20,000 bases of DNA from Plasmodium brasilianum. Its lineage: Eukaryota; Apicomplexa; Aconoidasida; Haemosporida; Plasmodiidae. The stretch is taken from NCBI RefSeq assembly GCF_023973825.1, contig NC_090125.1, forward strand, positions 902,501 through 922,500, read 5' to 3'. Of the stretch, positions 11,174-20,000 are shown piece after piece. The translations under genes were made by a program, and so were the position numbers. Every line of letters starts with the position of its first letter. Position 1 is the first letter of the stretch. The notes beneath the pieces were generated by a model. The model was not told where the DNA came from. It made no database searches and worked only from the letters and a program-made list of their open reading frames with translations.

Positions 11174-11913
11174 TCAGTTGTTGGACAACTTTTTCCTTTT
11201 GTTTGCCTCGAATTTTAGCTTCCGAAATAGTAAGGTGCTTTGTACTAACGTATTTGTAGCATGACAAGCAAACAGTAAATAATTTTTCGGTTTAATTGCA
11301 AGAGAATATCTCATAAATAAAATACTGTAGATTGCCAAAACAGCCGTCATTCTTTCAGATACGTACATGGGCAATTTCTTTAAATCGTTGAAGCCTTTTA
11401 TTAAAAAAAAGAAAAAATCGAAAAAATGATATATAATGATGAAAAAAAAAGCCAAATAAAATGAAATTAAATAATATAGAAAAATAATAAAAAATATTAA
11501 AAGTTCTTTTAGTGTGCATAAATGTAACCGTCCATGTATATAGGCACCTACAAACGCTGTTACTAGCTCTTACATACATATGTACATACAAGAATGAATA
11601 CATACATACAAACATACATACGTACGTACATGTGTACAATATACATACATACATACGTACATGTGTACAATATACACACAGACTTATGTTCTAAGTACAA
11701 CGAATGCCATTGCTGCAACTAGAAGAATGTATAAGCACGTATTCTACTCAACATAAATTGAAGATATTTTTTTTTTCTTTTTTTTTTTTTTGAAAAATTG
11801 TAAAAAAAAAAATTACCAGCAAGAACAAATCCCCAGTTTGCTAAAGGGGCCCAAAACATAATATTGAATACATTCGATTTTACATTATTATAAAATAATT
11901 TAATTTTTGTCAT
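11174..11913 (-). CDS. MPC1: mitochondrial pyruvate carrier subunit 1
   Basis: Subunit of the inner mitochondrial membrane complex that imports cytosolic pyruvate, normally acting as a heterodimer with MPC2 (not in this window). Exon 1 is 11913-11817, the intron 11816-11395, exon 2 11394-11174 ending in TGA; the joined product is 105 residues, close to the roughly 110 of animal MPC1. Family hallmarks are clear: FWAPLANWGFVLAGFNDLKK (about residues 20-39; animal MPC1 has FWGPVANWG...NDMKK), ERMTAVLAIYSILFMRYSLA (about 46-65), and KPKNYLLFACHATN (about 67-80). Two to three membrane helices and a Lys-rich C terminus fit the family. The first 19 residues (MTKIKLFYNNVKSNVFNIM) are basic and could be amphipathic; MPC proteins usually lack a cleaved presequence. 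The acceptor is AAAAG, not the usual YAG, so the exon 2 boundary is slightly less sure. Confidence 0.93.
11395..11816 (-). other. MPC1 intron containing GTAC/CATA repeats
   Basis: 422 bp, donor GTAATT (phase 1, after Ala32), acceptor AAAAG. It contains T-rich and A-rich runs next to both splice sites, plus a short array near 11576-11690 of CATA/CGTA units including two copies of TACGTACATGTGTACAATAT (about 11621-11642 and 11653-11673). Joining across it gives the ordered MPC1 motif NWG...AGFNDLKK. Confidence 0.8.
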
Positions 11914-11986
11914 TTTTAAATCAATATCTGCTTACTGAGTGCAATTCTTTTTTATTATATGTTTTTATATTTATTGTGATAATTAG

Positions 11987-11998
11987 TTGCATATGCAA
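11987..11998. promoter_or_regulatory. palindrome TTGCATATGCAA upstream of MPC1
   Basis: Perfect 12-bp inverted repeat, 74 bp upstream of the MPC1 start codon. Each arm holds TGCA(T), a core common to several apicomplexan AP2-domain binding sites. A dimeric factor site is an inference from symmetry and position only. Confidence 0.35.
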
Positions 11999-12286
11999 TT
12001 CTGTTAAGCAAATCTGATATTTGAAAACTGTGCCTTAACATATATCAGCCTCGTGTAATGTGAATACAGGTAAGACGTGCGCATGGATGCACATACATAT
12101 GACTACGTCTATGTATGTATATATGTATGCAACTAGTTTTGTGCGTATGACTGTGTGAATGTACTTATGAATGTATGCTTGTTTGTAAATCCCTCCCAGT
12201 GTTGACACTCCATGCTCACGTGTGTGTGGTTGCACTTTAATGATTTCTTTCGCTATAGGAAAATAATGAAAAGTATGCCAAAACAA

Positions 12287-12470
12287 ATAAAAATAATAAT
12301 AATAAAATAATATAATAATATAATATATAATAATAATAAAATAATATAATAATATAATAATATAATAATATAATAATATATAATATAATAATATAATATA
12401 ATATAATAATATAATAATATAATATAATAATATAATAATATAATAATATAATAATAAAATAATAAAATAA
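12287..12470. repeat. AATAATATAAT-type minisatellite
   Basis: About 180 bp containing only A and T on the plus strand, from irregular AATA/ATAAT units. It generates three long overlapping minus-strand frames of Ile, Leu and Tyr only, which are artefacts. Confidence 0.92.
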
Positions 12471-12554
12471 CAAAATAACAAACTAACAAACTAACAAACT
12501 AACAAACTAACAAACTAACAAACTAACAAACTAACAAACTAACAAACTAACAAA
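12470..12554. repeat. 8-bp tandem repeat AAACTAAC, about 9-10 copies
   Basis: Nearly perfect AAACTAAC units directly abutting the ATA array; the transition passes through AAAATAAC units, suggesting one array evolved from the other by substitution and expansion. Confidence 0.93.
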
Positions 12555-13165
12555 ATTAAATAAAATAATTGCAGTTACATGATGGTTATAAATCATTCAA
12601 AATAAACATACTGTAAACATAAAATAAATCGAATGTTAACTAATTAAACAAATATAATACATAATTAGGAGGGCTTTTAAAAAAAGGTATGCTTATTTAA
12701 TAAAATTATTTTCCATAAAAGTATAAAATGAAATAACATTTATTTCTTCATATTAAAGATGGTATATTGTTGCTTTACAATTATAATTTTAAAAAGGGTA
12801 AAAATGAAAAATGGCAATTAAAATGGATCGGGGAATCGTTTATTTTTCACTCTCGTTTACACGTTATTACGTTATCGCGTAATTATGCTATCATGTTATG
12901 ACAATATCATACTATCATATTATTATGTTTTTTCTTTTTTCTTTTTTTTTTTTCCTATTTACTCTTCTCAGTCAACCTAAACCAATCATCAACACATCAA
13001 CTATTGTAGCGGCTAATCCGCAAGTCTAAAAACAATTTATTATATTCCAAAAAAAAAAAAAAAAAAAAAAAATGTCAAAAGAAGTTGAACATTAAAATAA
13101 AATTACTTAAATCAAATCAGTTAAACCAGTGTTATTTTATCCTTTATACTACTTTAAATATGATA

Positions 13166-13200
<35 letters not shown>

Positions 13201-13620
13201 TATATATATATATCTTTATGTATATATCTTTATGTATATACATAAAGTTAATTAACCACGTGAAAAATATACACATTGAAGTTTGCTATAAATTACGCGC
13301 AAATATTTAAAAAAAGTAAAAGGAAGAACATACATATACATTTATTTATATAGTTTTATCCTCCTTAAATTTAAAATCTTTTTAAGAAAAAATTTACTAC
13401 TCACTTGGCTTAATTACAAAAAAATAGGTGGAAGCTATGGTACTATTTACTTTATTATTTTTTTTTTTTTTTTTTGTTCTTATATTATTTTATATTTTTT
13501 TCCCTTAAAGTGTATAGCACAATTTTGCAAAAAAAAAAAAATGAAACCTAATTTTGGTAGTAAAGCAGTTATGTGAAACGTGGGAAAAAATGTAAGTAAA
13601 AAAGACGTAAAAACAGAAAA

Positions 13621-13656
13621 ATAACGTAAACAATAACGTAAACAATAACGTAAAGA
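13621..13656. repeat. 12-bp tandem repeat, three copies
   Basis: ATAACGTAAACA at 13621 and 13633, then ATAACGTAAAGA at 13645. Confidence 0.9.
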
Positions 13657-14388
13657 AGAAAAGAACCAAGAGGCAACAAACAGAACTTAAGACATTCAAA
13701 GAGAGGTGTAACTGGAGGCACAGTCCAAGTACTTAAGATGTAACAAATAGAACGTATAAAAAATGTAGTATATGCACAAGGCAAAATTAACGAAAATTCT
13801 TATGTGCTTATGCTCAATACTATTGTAATGAAATATGCAATTCATCACGAGCTGATCGAGCTGATACAAGCGTTCTTCCTCTTTGTATGTGTAAAATATA
13901 ATATGATGTGTTTATTTTATTTTATTTTATTTTATTTATTTTTTTTTTTTTAGCATTTTATAATAAAAAATACGACTACAAAAAAAGAAATTGTAAGAGA
14001 AATGCAAGAGATGCATATAAAAAAGTAAATAATTTTTGAATGTAAAAAAAAAGAAAGTCATTGAATAGCATAAATAAAAAATAAGAGTATGAAAAATTAA
14101 AAAAAAAATAAAGAAAAAAAACACGTAACAAAATTCAATAAATTCAATAAATTCAATAAAAATAAAGAAAATTTTGAAAAATATATGTACACTACGCCTT
14201 TCTAAGTTTGATCTTTTATGCTATTTTTCTTTTTTTTACATATTTTATGTTAATTCTTTTTTTTTTTTTTTTTTCTTTGTTTTTTTACCGTATCTTTAAT
14301 TTTTTGCTTTTTCCTGACCTTCATTTTCCCCTCAATAGTTAAGTTTTTGTCATTAGTAGTTTGTTCTTTTCCATCTATATGAAAATTC

Positions 14389-14419
<31 letters not shown>

Positions 14420-14506
14420 CTTTGTGATATGAAAATAAATTGCGCTTATTGTTATTAAAAAGGAGCTAATAGTACTCCTATTATTCCTTTTTTATGACAT
14501 AAATAC

Positions 14507-14548
<42 letters not shown>

Positions 14549-14897
14549 GTACAAATATTCACAAGTACACATATACATATGTTACATTTTTTACACGAAT
14601 TTCACGAAAGCCTCTTTTATTTTTTTTTAGTAATTAAATTTGAAGAGATAATTAAAAACGTTATAAAATTTTATTCATTTATATATAGAAAACATTTTTA
14701 TAGGACAATAATTCATTAACTATATTTTTTTAATAATAGTAAAATATTAAGTGATTACACTTATTGCTTTATTATTTGTTTAAAACTTTTACGAATTTAC
14801 AAGGATAAGTATTCATCTCTGTTAAATAGAAAGATCTGCGCACAAGAATCCACCAGCACTCACATATGTATGTAAGTGAGCATACGTTGTGTACATG

Positions 14898-14938
<41 letters not shown>

Positions 14939-15042
14939 CTCACGACGATATCCCAATTCTTAGTGGCTTGCTTAATATTGTTTTTGAAAAAATATAAGAA
15001 TTAATTCTTATAAACAGAGTCTTTTTAATGGCGTACACATGG

Positions 15043-15050
15043 TGCATGCA
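15043..15050. promoter_or_regulatory. TGCATGCA motif upstream of Rab11b
   Basis: The 8-bp palindrome TGCATGCA lies 185 bp upstream of the Rab11b ATG, overlapping GTGCA. TGCATGCA is an established binding sequence of a Plasmodium AP2-domain factor in vitro, and GTGCA is the core of another AP2 site used for late-stage genes. Its use here is inferred. Confidence 0.4.
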
Positions 15051-15234
15051 AATTTAGACGCTTTATATTTTTATAAAATTTTTCCATTTTTTCTTTTTTT
15101 TTTTTTCATCTTTTCATTTTTTTTTTTTTTTTTTTTTATGACACAGTTGTGCCTCAAAATTTTATATCCCTTCTATCAAGCTATCCATTTGAATTTTTTA
15201 AACTGATGATATATATTTTTATCTTTATATAAAA

Positions 15235-17041
15235 ATGTCTAATGAAGAATATGATCATCTTTATAAAATAATTTTAGTTGGAGATGCAACTGTAGGTAAA
15301 ATAAAAAAAAAAAAAAAAAAAAAAAAAGAGCAAAGGAAAAAAGGAGAAAGTTATACATGTATGTCGCTATATCGTATGCCACATTATCCACTTGCCTATT
15401 AAAATATATACGTCCATATATATGTGCATACACATATGTGTATATATATCACTTCATACCTCCTCCATGTTACACATAATTGCACATTTATGTTTATCTT
15501 GTTTAGGAAAGACACATTTACTATCGAGATATATAAGGGGATCACTTCCCAGTGTTGCAAAAGCAACAATTGGTAAAAACAGAAGAGCAAAAAAGAAAAA
15601 TAACAGTAACAATAGCAATAAGAAAAACAAAAACAATAACAAAAATAAAAACAACAATAAAAACAAAAACAAAAATAAAAACAAAAACAAAAATAAAAAC
15701 AAAAATAAAAACAAAAACAAAAATAAAAACAAAAACAAAAATAAAAACAAAAACAAAAATAAAAACAAAAACAAAAATAAAAACGATAAAAATAGCAAAA
15801 AGTTCATTGATACAAATTGAGAACCATTTAACCTGACAAAGCAATAATGTTTTCTACCTATACGTCCTTGTATCCAATTTTTTTTTTTTTTTTTTTTATT
15901 ATTTTTTCCTTCCATTCAGGTGTTGAATTTGCTACTAGAACCATCCCCTTAGCGGTGGGTGGGACCGTAAAGGCGCAGGTACCATTTAAAAAAAAAGTGT
16001 GTTTAAGTCTGATTTTACATTTTAGTTATATTTATTTTTAAATATCTATCACGTTCAGGACGTTTATTTTATTTTTTTATTTCGTATTTCTAATTTTTTT
16101 GATTTCGTATTTCTAATTTTTTTATTTCGTATTTCTAATTTTTTTGATTTCGTATTTCTAATTTTTTTTATTTTCGTATTTTTTATTTGTTTTACCTTTT
16201 TATGTGGTTGTGTATTCATAGATATGGGACACTGCGGGGCAGGAAAGATATAGGAGTATAACAAGTGCCCATTACAGAAGAAGCGCAGGGGCTATATTAG
16301 TGTATGACATAACTAAGAGAAAAACGTTCTTAAGTATTTCTAAATGGCTAGAAGAAATTAGGCAAAATGCGGATAAAGACATTGTAATTATGCTAGTGGG
16401 GAATAAAGTAGATATTACTGAGAAAGATGAAAGCAAAAGAAAGGTAAGCCCACAGTTCTGAGGGTGCTCATGTACATATAGTAGTACATACACATGTGTA
16501 CTTATTATATGTATATATATACACGTACATACATACATATATACATATACTTACATGCATACATGCACATACACATACCCATACACATACCCATACACAT
16601 ACACATACCCATACACATACACATACCCATACACATACACATACCCATACACATACACATACCCATACACATACACATACCCATACACATACACATACCC
16701 ATACACATACCCATACACATACACATATTTACGTACACGTGTACACTGCCTTAATACAGGTTACATATGAACAGGGAGCAAGTTTCGCTAGGGAAAATAA
16801 TTTATTTTTCGCGGAGGCTTCGGCCGTATCAAAACTTAATGTAAAACATATATTTGAAAATCTATTACAAGAAATATATAATAACAGGTTAAAGAATAAT
16901 AACAGGAGCTTCAGTACTCGCAGTGGTGCTACTTATGACAGCGCAATACAGCTAACTAAGGCGCGGAGTATAATCAAGTTAAATGACATAAAAGACAATG
17001 AAAGTGAAGACGATAATAAAAACAAAATGAAATGCTGCTGA
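15235..17041 (+). CDS. Rab11b: Rab11b small GTPase, five exons
   Basis: Membrane-traffic GTPase; apicomplexan Rab11B acts in vesicle delivery to the inner membrane complex of forming daughter cells. Exons: 15235-15295, 15507-15572, 15920-15978, 16222-16443, 16760-17041; all introns are GT-AG with GTAAA/GTACC/GTAAG donors and YAG acceptors, and the joined product is 229 residues. G1 is GDATVGKT (16-23). The Rab11-type switch I is ATIGVEFATR (40-49), G3 is [11 protein letters not shown] (64-74), G4 NKVD (123-126), G5 EASA (155-158). The C terminus is MKCC, so the CC pair is the predicted geranylgeranylation site after a polar linker (about 175-225). Codon phases match at every junction. Differences from animal Rab11 (P-loop GDATVGKT for GDSGVGKS; NKVD for [13 protein letters not shown] for AYYRGAVGA) support the parasite-specific 11b paralogue over Rab11a. 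Confidence 0.96.
15296..15506 (+). other. Rab11b intron 1
   Basis: 211 bp, donor GTAAAA, acceptor TTTAG, phase 1, splitting the Gly codon of the P-loop. It begins with a long A run (about 15304-15326) and has short CATA/TATG tracts, but no array like those of introns 2-4. Confidence 0.9.
15573..15919 (+). repeat. Rab11b intron 2 with AAAAAC/AAAAAT array
   Basis: 347 bp, phase 1. From about 15596 to 15785 it is a 6-bp array (AAAAAC with every second or third unit AAAAAT, giving an 18-bp higher-order unit). The plus strand is entirely purine plus C/T at fixed sites. The frame of exon 2 stays open through the array as alternating Lys/Asn to TGA at about 15818, so intron retention would add a long Lys-Asn tail and lose the G3-G5 motifs. 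It ends in a T19 tract and TTCAG. Confidence 0.92.
15979..16221 (+). repeat. Rab11b intron 3 with TTTCGTATTTCTAA array
   Basis: 243 bp, phase 0, donor GTACCA, acceptor CATAG. From about 16079 to 16182 it carries four to five copies of a roughly 20-22-bp unit, TTTCGTATTTCTAATTTTTT plus an optional GA. Confidence 0.9.
16444..16759 (+). repeat. Rab11b intron 4 with ACACAT/ACCCAT array
   Basis: 316 bp, phase 0, donor GTAAGC, acceptor TACAG. From about 16561 to 16728 it is an array of ACACAT and ACCCAT hexamers with an 18-bp higher-order unit. All reading frames are open across the array (His-Thr in the exon 5 frame), producing false long frames on both strands. Confidence 0.93.
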
Positions 17042-18279
17042 TTCGGGGAAACAGCTTCATCTGATGAGCTTATATACTCATATATATATACGTATAAATG
17101 TACATATATACATGTATATATATGTGTGTATATTTAGTACACGGGTAAGTTAATTTAGAAGTTTCCTTCATCCCCTTATGGTATGTGTGCCAATTAATTT
17201 TTTTTTTTTTTTTTTTGAAAAATTATGAACATGTTCATGTGTTTATTATATTTTCTTTTTGTCATTTATTATGACAACAAATTTTCATTTTTTTCATACA
17301 TTTGTCTAACTTCATTGTTAAGCAATTAATTATTTGATTAGAAGTACGGTATTTTCGTATTTCACTATTTGTTGAATAATTTTTTTTTATAAATATGCTT
17401 GTGCATTGATTTCATCCTTTACCCCCACTTGCTTATCTGTTATATGTTATTCATTATAACTTTATTATTCTTTCCCTTTTTTTTTTTTTTTTTTTTTTTT
17501 TTTGTCGCAAATAAAATTACACTATTCATGTGCTATGTACTTGTATATATTTTTTTTAATTTATTCATATATTTTTCAAAAGTAATTAAACTTTAATTTT
17601 TGCCATTTTCCTAATTATTTTAATTTTTTTTTCCCCCCCGCTTTTTCACTGTAATATAAATTATTATCATTTAATGAATAAAGGAATGAGTATGCAGACA
17701 TGTATGTATAAAGTATAAAGCATTTACTATAGTTATCCTTCGAAACTGAATATTTTTGGAAAGATAAATTCTTATATGTATTGAATTTTGGTACTGCTCG
17801 TTATACCTTTTTATTTTTTTTTTTTTTATTTCCTCAGCTCATACCCATCTACATTTCTCCCTTAACTTCTTAAAAAAAAATTCCACTAAAAATTTTCGTT
17901 AAAAAATATAATTAAAGTAAAAAATGCTGGTTACTATCCGATGAAGATTAAAAATAGTACCACCAGAAATCGCAGTGTGGGAAAATAGTATACCACTGCA
18001 TATAAATAGTTTAATTTTTTTTTTCTCTTTTTCCTTTTTTTTTTAAAACTCTTGAAATGGAATATTGTAGGATGTTTTTTAAATAACGTGGGTGCAAAAT
18101 TTTAACAAAACTATTGAAATTAAATTTCCTTTTTTATTTTTATTTCTCCATATTCCCATATCGTATTTGTTCTTAGACAAAATATGGGCAAGGGAATGGA
18201 CAACAGAATGGGCTGAGGATTGAGCAAATATACGCAAAAATGAACACAAAGAAAAAAATATTGAAAAATTACAAGTGAC

Positions 18280-18312
<33 letters not shown>

Positions 18313-18354
18313 ATATATGATAAATGATATATGATAAATGATATATGATAAATG
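18280..18354. repeat. 7-bp repeat with 14-bp higher-order unit
   Basis: Units AAATGAC or AAATGGC lead into AAATGAT, then AAATGAT alternates with ATATGAT for three rounds, giving a 14-bp periodicity. Confidence 0.9.
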
Positions 18355-18953
18355 GAAAATAATATTTCGACCTAGATGATAGCTCAATATATACCATGAA
18401 CACAAAATGGGATTACTGAAAAATATTTTTTTTTTACAAATATTGCAGATGTGTCTTTTTGTCAAAAACGTACTTACTATTTCATGCATATTTTATTATA
18501 GCACTTGCATGAATGTGTAACTGTTTACGAATATTATATATCTTCTCATTAAATTATTGTTTAGGCATAATTTTGTTCATGCATAAAAAACAAAAAGAAA
18601 AGGCTAGTATAACACTTTCACTTTTTCTATCACCCTCATTTAGGTCATTGCTTTTTATATAATGCTTGTCATATATAAATATATATATGTATGTACATAT
18701 AAGCATACATACATACAACAAGATACCATAAAACGGGGCAAGCACCCGCTTATTGCAGAATTCGCTAAAAAGCTTATGGGTATACATTACTTTCAAGCAG
18801 CTGTATATTTTATGATCTTCTGAATAAAATACAAAACAACGTTTTTTCAATCTATAAAGTGCTTAATCCCTTGCCAACGGTTTTAACATAACATGTGCTT
18901 ATTTGTATTACATAAATTTTAAAAAAATATAATGAAGTAAAAAAAAAAAAAAA

Positions 18954-19112
18954 ATAAAATGAAAACAAAATAAAATGAAAATAAAGTGAAAATAAAGTGA
19001 AAATAAAATGAAAATAAAAAGAAAATAAAGTGAAAATAAAGTGAAAATAAAATGAAAATAAAATGAAAATAAAGTGAAAATAAAGTGAAAATAAAATGAA
19101 AATAAAAGTAAA
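18954..19112. repeat. 11-bp repeat GAAAATAAAGT / GAAAATAAAAT
   Basis: About 13 units of 11 bp in which the tenth base is G or A. The plus strand is almost all purine plus T. Confidence 0.92.
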
Positions 19113-19420
19113 ATAATTATGAATTATACATTATTTTTCATAACATTATTGACCAAAGGATACTAAACTAAGTTTTCATATGGAAAAAAAAAAGAATTCC
19201 CTTTTGGAAAGTTAATCAAATGTTTATATTTTTTTTTTTTTTTTAAATAAAATAATATATTTTTATGTATACCTATTACGTGTATGTATTGATTCGCATA
19301 ACTTGCTACGTTGTATATTTGGCTATTTTGTATTGTTTTTTTCCATTCTTTTTATTTGCCTTCTCTTTTTAACATTTTTAATTTATTTGCCTTGTACTTT
19401 TTTCTTTTTGTTTTTTCTTT

Positions 19421-19660
19421 CTACGTTTTTCTTTTTCTTTATTCTTTCTACGTTTTTCTTTTTCTTTATTCTTTCTGTTTTTTTCTTTTTTTTTCTGCTT
19501 TTTTCTTTTCCTTTATTCTTTTTTCTTTTTTCTTTTTCTTTATTCTTTTTTCCATTTCTTTATTCTTTTTTCCTTTTTTTTATTCTTTTTTCCTTTTCTT
19601 TATTCTTTTTTCCTTTTCTTTATTCTTTTTTCCATTTCTTTATTCTTTTTTCCTTACGGC
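19421..19660. repeat. polypyrimidine tract with 27-bp and 20-bp tandem units
   Basis: Two 27-bp copies beginning CTACGTTTTTC (19421, 19448) and six 20-bp copies (19541 to 19660) of the form TATTCTTTTTTCC followed by N and TTTCTT. The whole block from about 19340 is pyrimidine-rich on the plus strand. Two long overlapping open frames of Phe, Leu and Ser arise from it and are rejected as genes. Confidence 0.92.
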
Positions 19661-19807
19661 TATTCTTTTTCTTTTCAAACAAGTCTTATATGTATAGCGT
19701 TTCCCTTAGTATCTTCTTTCTGCTAAGAGCTCAAAATAATAAAACAAATCGGATGTAAGATACATTCTGTATACAGCACATTTGTTTTATTTTATTTTTA
19801 TTTTTTT

Positions 19808-19909
19808 ATGAAACTTGCTTTTATTATATTATTTCATTTTATGGTCAAACAGAATAATATATCTTATGGTGTATTTTATAAACTTGAAGTTCACTTTTTA
19901 GAGGAACCG
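19808..19909 (+). CDS. possible first exon of a secreted or ER protein (partial)
   Basis: ATG at 19808 opens a 34-codon stretch before a strong donor (GTAAGG at 19910; a second GTAAAA at 19915); the frame otherwise stops at TAA 19916-19918. The peptide starts MKLAFIILFHFMVKQ, a short basic residue plus hydrophobic core typical of a signal peptide, then NNISYGVFYKLEVHFLEEP, which is well mixed and not repeat-derived. The surrounding sequence turns back to non-coding character right after the donor. I do not recognise the family, and the rest of the gene would lie beyond the window. It could also be a chance frame. Confidence 0.38.
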
Positions 19910-20000
19910 GTAAGGTAAAAAAGGGAAGCTTCATTTTAAAATTAGGACAGGAAGGTGTACATATGCGTATATACATACATGCATACGTATAAATATATGT

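Larger units (their letters stand above)
11914..15234. other. divergent intergenic region between MPC1 (-) and Rab11b (+)
   Basis: 3.3 kb holding both 5' UTRs and promoters. It contains an ATA-type array (12287-12470) running into an 8-bp array (12470-12554), poly-T/poly-A runs (A22 near 13050-13071; T27-30 near 14391-14420), (TA)n at 13161-13212 and 14507-14541, a TTTTA run (13911-13937), three 10-bp AATTCAATAA units (about 14131-14160) and (TA)n(GT)n at 14899-14938. The segment 13640-13870 is less biased but has no supportable coding frame. Confidence 0.6.
17042..19807. other. 3' flank of Rab11b and spacer
   Basis: Contains the Rab11b 3' UTR, poly-T runs (about 17199-17216, 17479-17503, 17817-17827), a 7/14-bp array (18280-18354), an 11-bp array (about 18954-19112) and a polypyrimidine tract (about 19340-19670). 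Open frames at 18079-18489 and 18554-18850 (minus) have no recognisable domain; the first is largely the 7-bp repeat translated. Confidence 0.55.

Noticed and set aside
12035..12489. Three overlapping minus-strand frames of Ile, Leu and Tyr
   Set aside because: All three frames of one ATA-type array are open at once, the sign of a repeat artefact.
15454..15915. 153-codon minus-strand frame with Phe-Leu repeats
   Set aside because: Antisense shadow of the Rab11b intron 2 hexamer array.
16494..16754. His-Thr, Pro-Ile-His and Cys-Met repeat frames on both strands
   Set aside because: Products of the intron 4 hexamer array; only the part from 16760 (exon 5) is real.
18079..18489. 136-codon minus-strand frame
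   Set aside because: The middle is the 7-bp repeat translated (Ser-Phe-Ile-Ile-Tyr-His-Leu pattern); ends have no recognisable domain.
18554..18850. 98-codon minus-strand frame
   Set aside because: Part is fairly mixed in composition, but it has no recognised family and includes a CATA/TATG repeat stretch; evidence too thin to call.
19303..19758. Two long overlapping plus-strand frames rich in Phe, Leu and Ser
   Set aside because: Both arise from the polypyrimidine tandem repeats; composition is dictated by C/T only.

Overview
The window looks like a chromosome-internal piece of a malaria parasite (Plasmodium) nuclear genome. It is extremely A+T-rich, with long poly-A/poly-T and (TA)n tracts, short introns with GTAA-type donors, and asparagine runs in protein loops. 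Three protein genes have clear Plasmodium-like sequences. Composition argues against a GC-richer species such as P. vivax; I cannot name the species. From memory, P. falciparum chromosome 13 has the same local order (Rab11b, MPC1, PiT), so this is probably the syntenic core locus and not an accessory region.

Layout, left to right. (1) 330-403, minus strand: tRNA-Arg(UCU). (2) About 759-889, plus strand: a non-repetitive island with an 18-of-21 match to the 5' part of U4 snRNA, a candidate ncRNA. (3) 0.9-3.2 kb: AT spacer with microsatellites. (4) 3234-5354, minus: the sodium:phosphate symporter PiT, in two exons; the last 24 residues come from a small terminal exon that is missed if only the open frame is read. 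(5) 5.36-11.17 kb: long non-coding spacer with several tandem arrays. (6) 11174-11913, minus: mitochondrial pyruvate carrier subunit 1 (MPC1), two exons. (7) 11.9-15.2 kb: divergent intergenic region shared by MPC1 and Rab11b, with two palindromic AP2-like sites. (8) 15235-17041, plus: the small GTPase Rab11b, five exons; introns 2, 3 and 4 each carry a different tandem repeat. (9) 17.0-19.8 kb: spacer ending in a long polypyrimidine tract. (10) 19808-19909, plus: a possible signal-peptide first exon of a gene that continues outside the window.

The three protein genes are unrelated housekeeping functions: phosphate uptake at the plasma membrane, pyruvate import into the mitochondrion, and vesicle traffic to the forming daughter-cell membrane. 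There is no operon logic. No mobile element, CRISPR array, virus or toxin system was seen, and I found no convincing new multi-gene system. The points most worth checking are the U4-like island, the PiT terminal exon, the possible new first exon at the right edge, and the repeat-filled introns of Rab11b.
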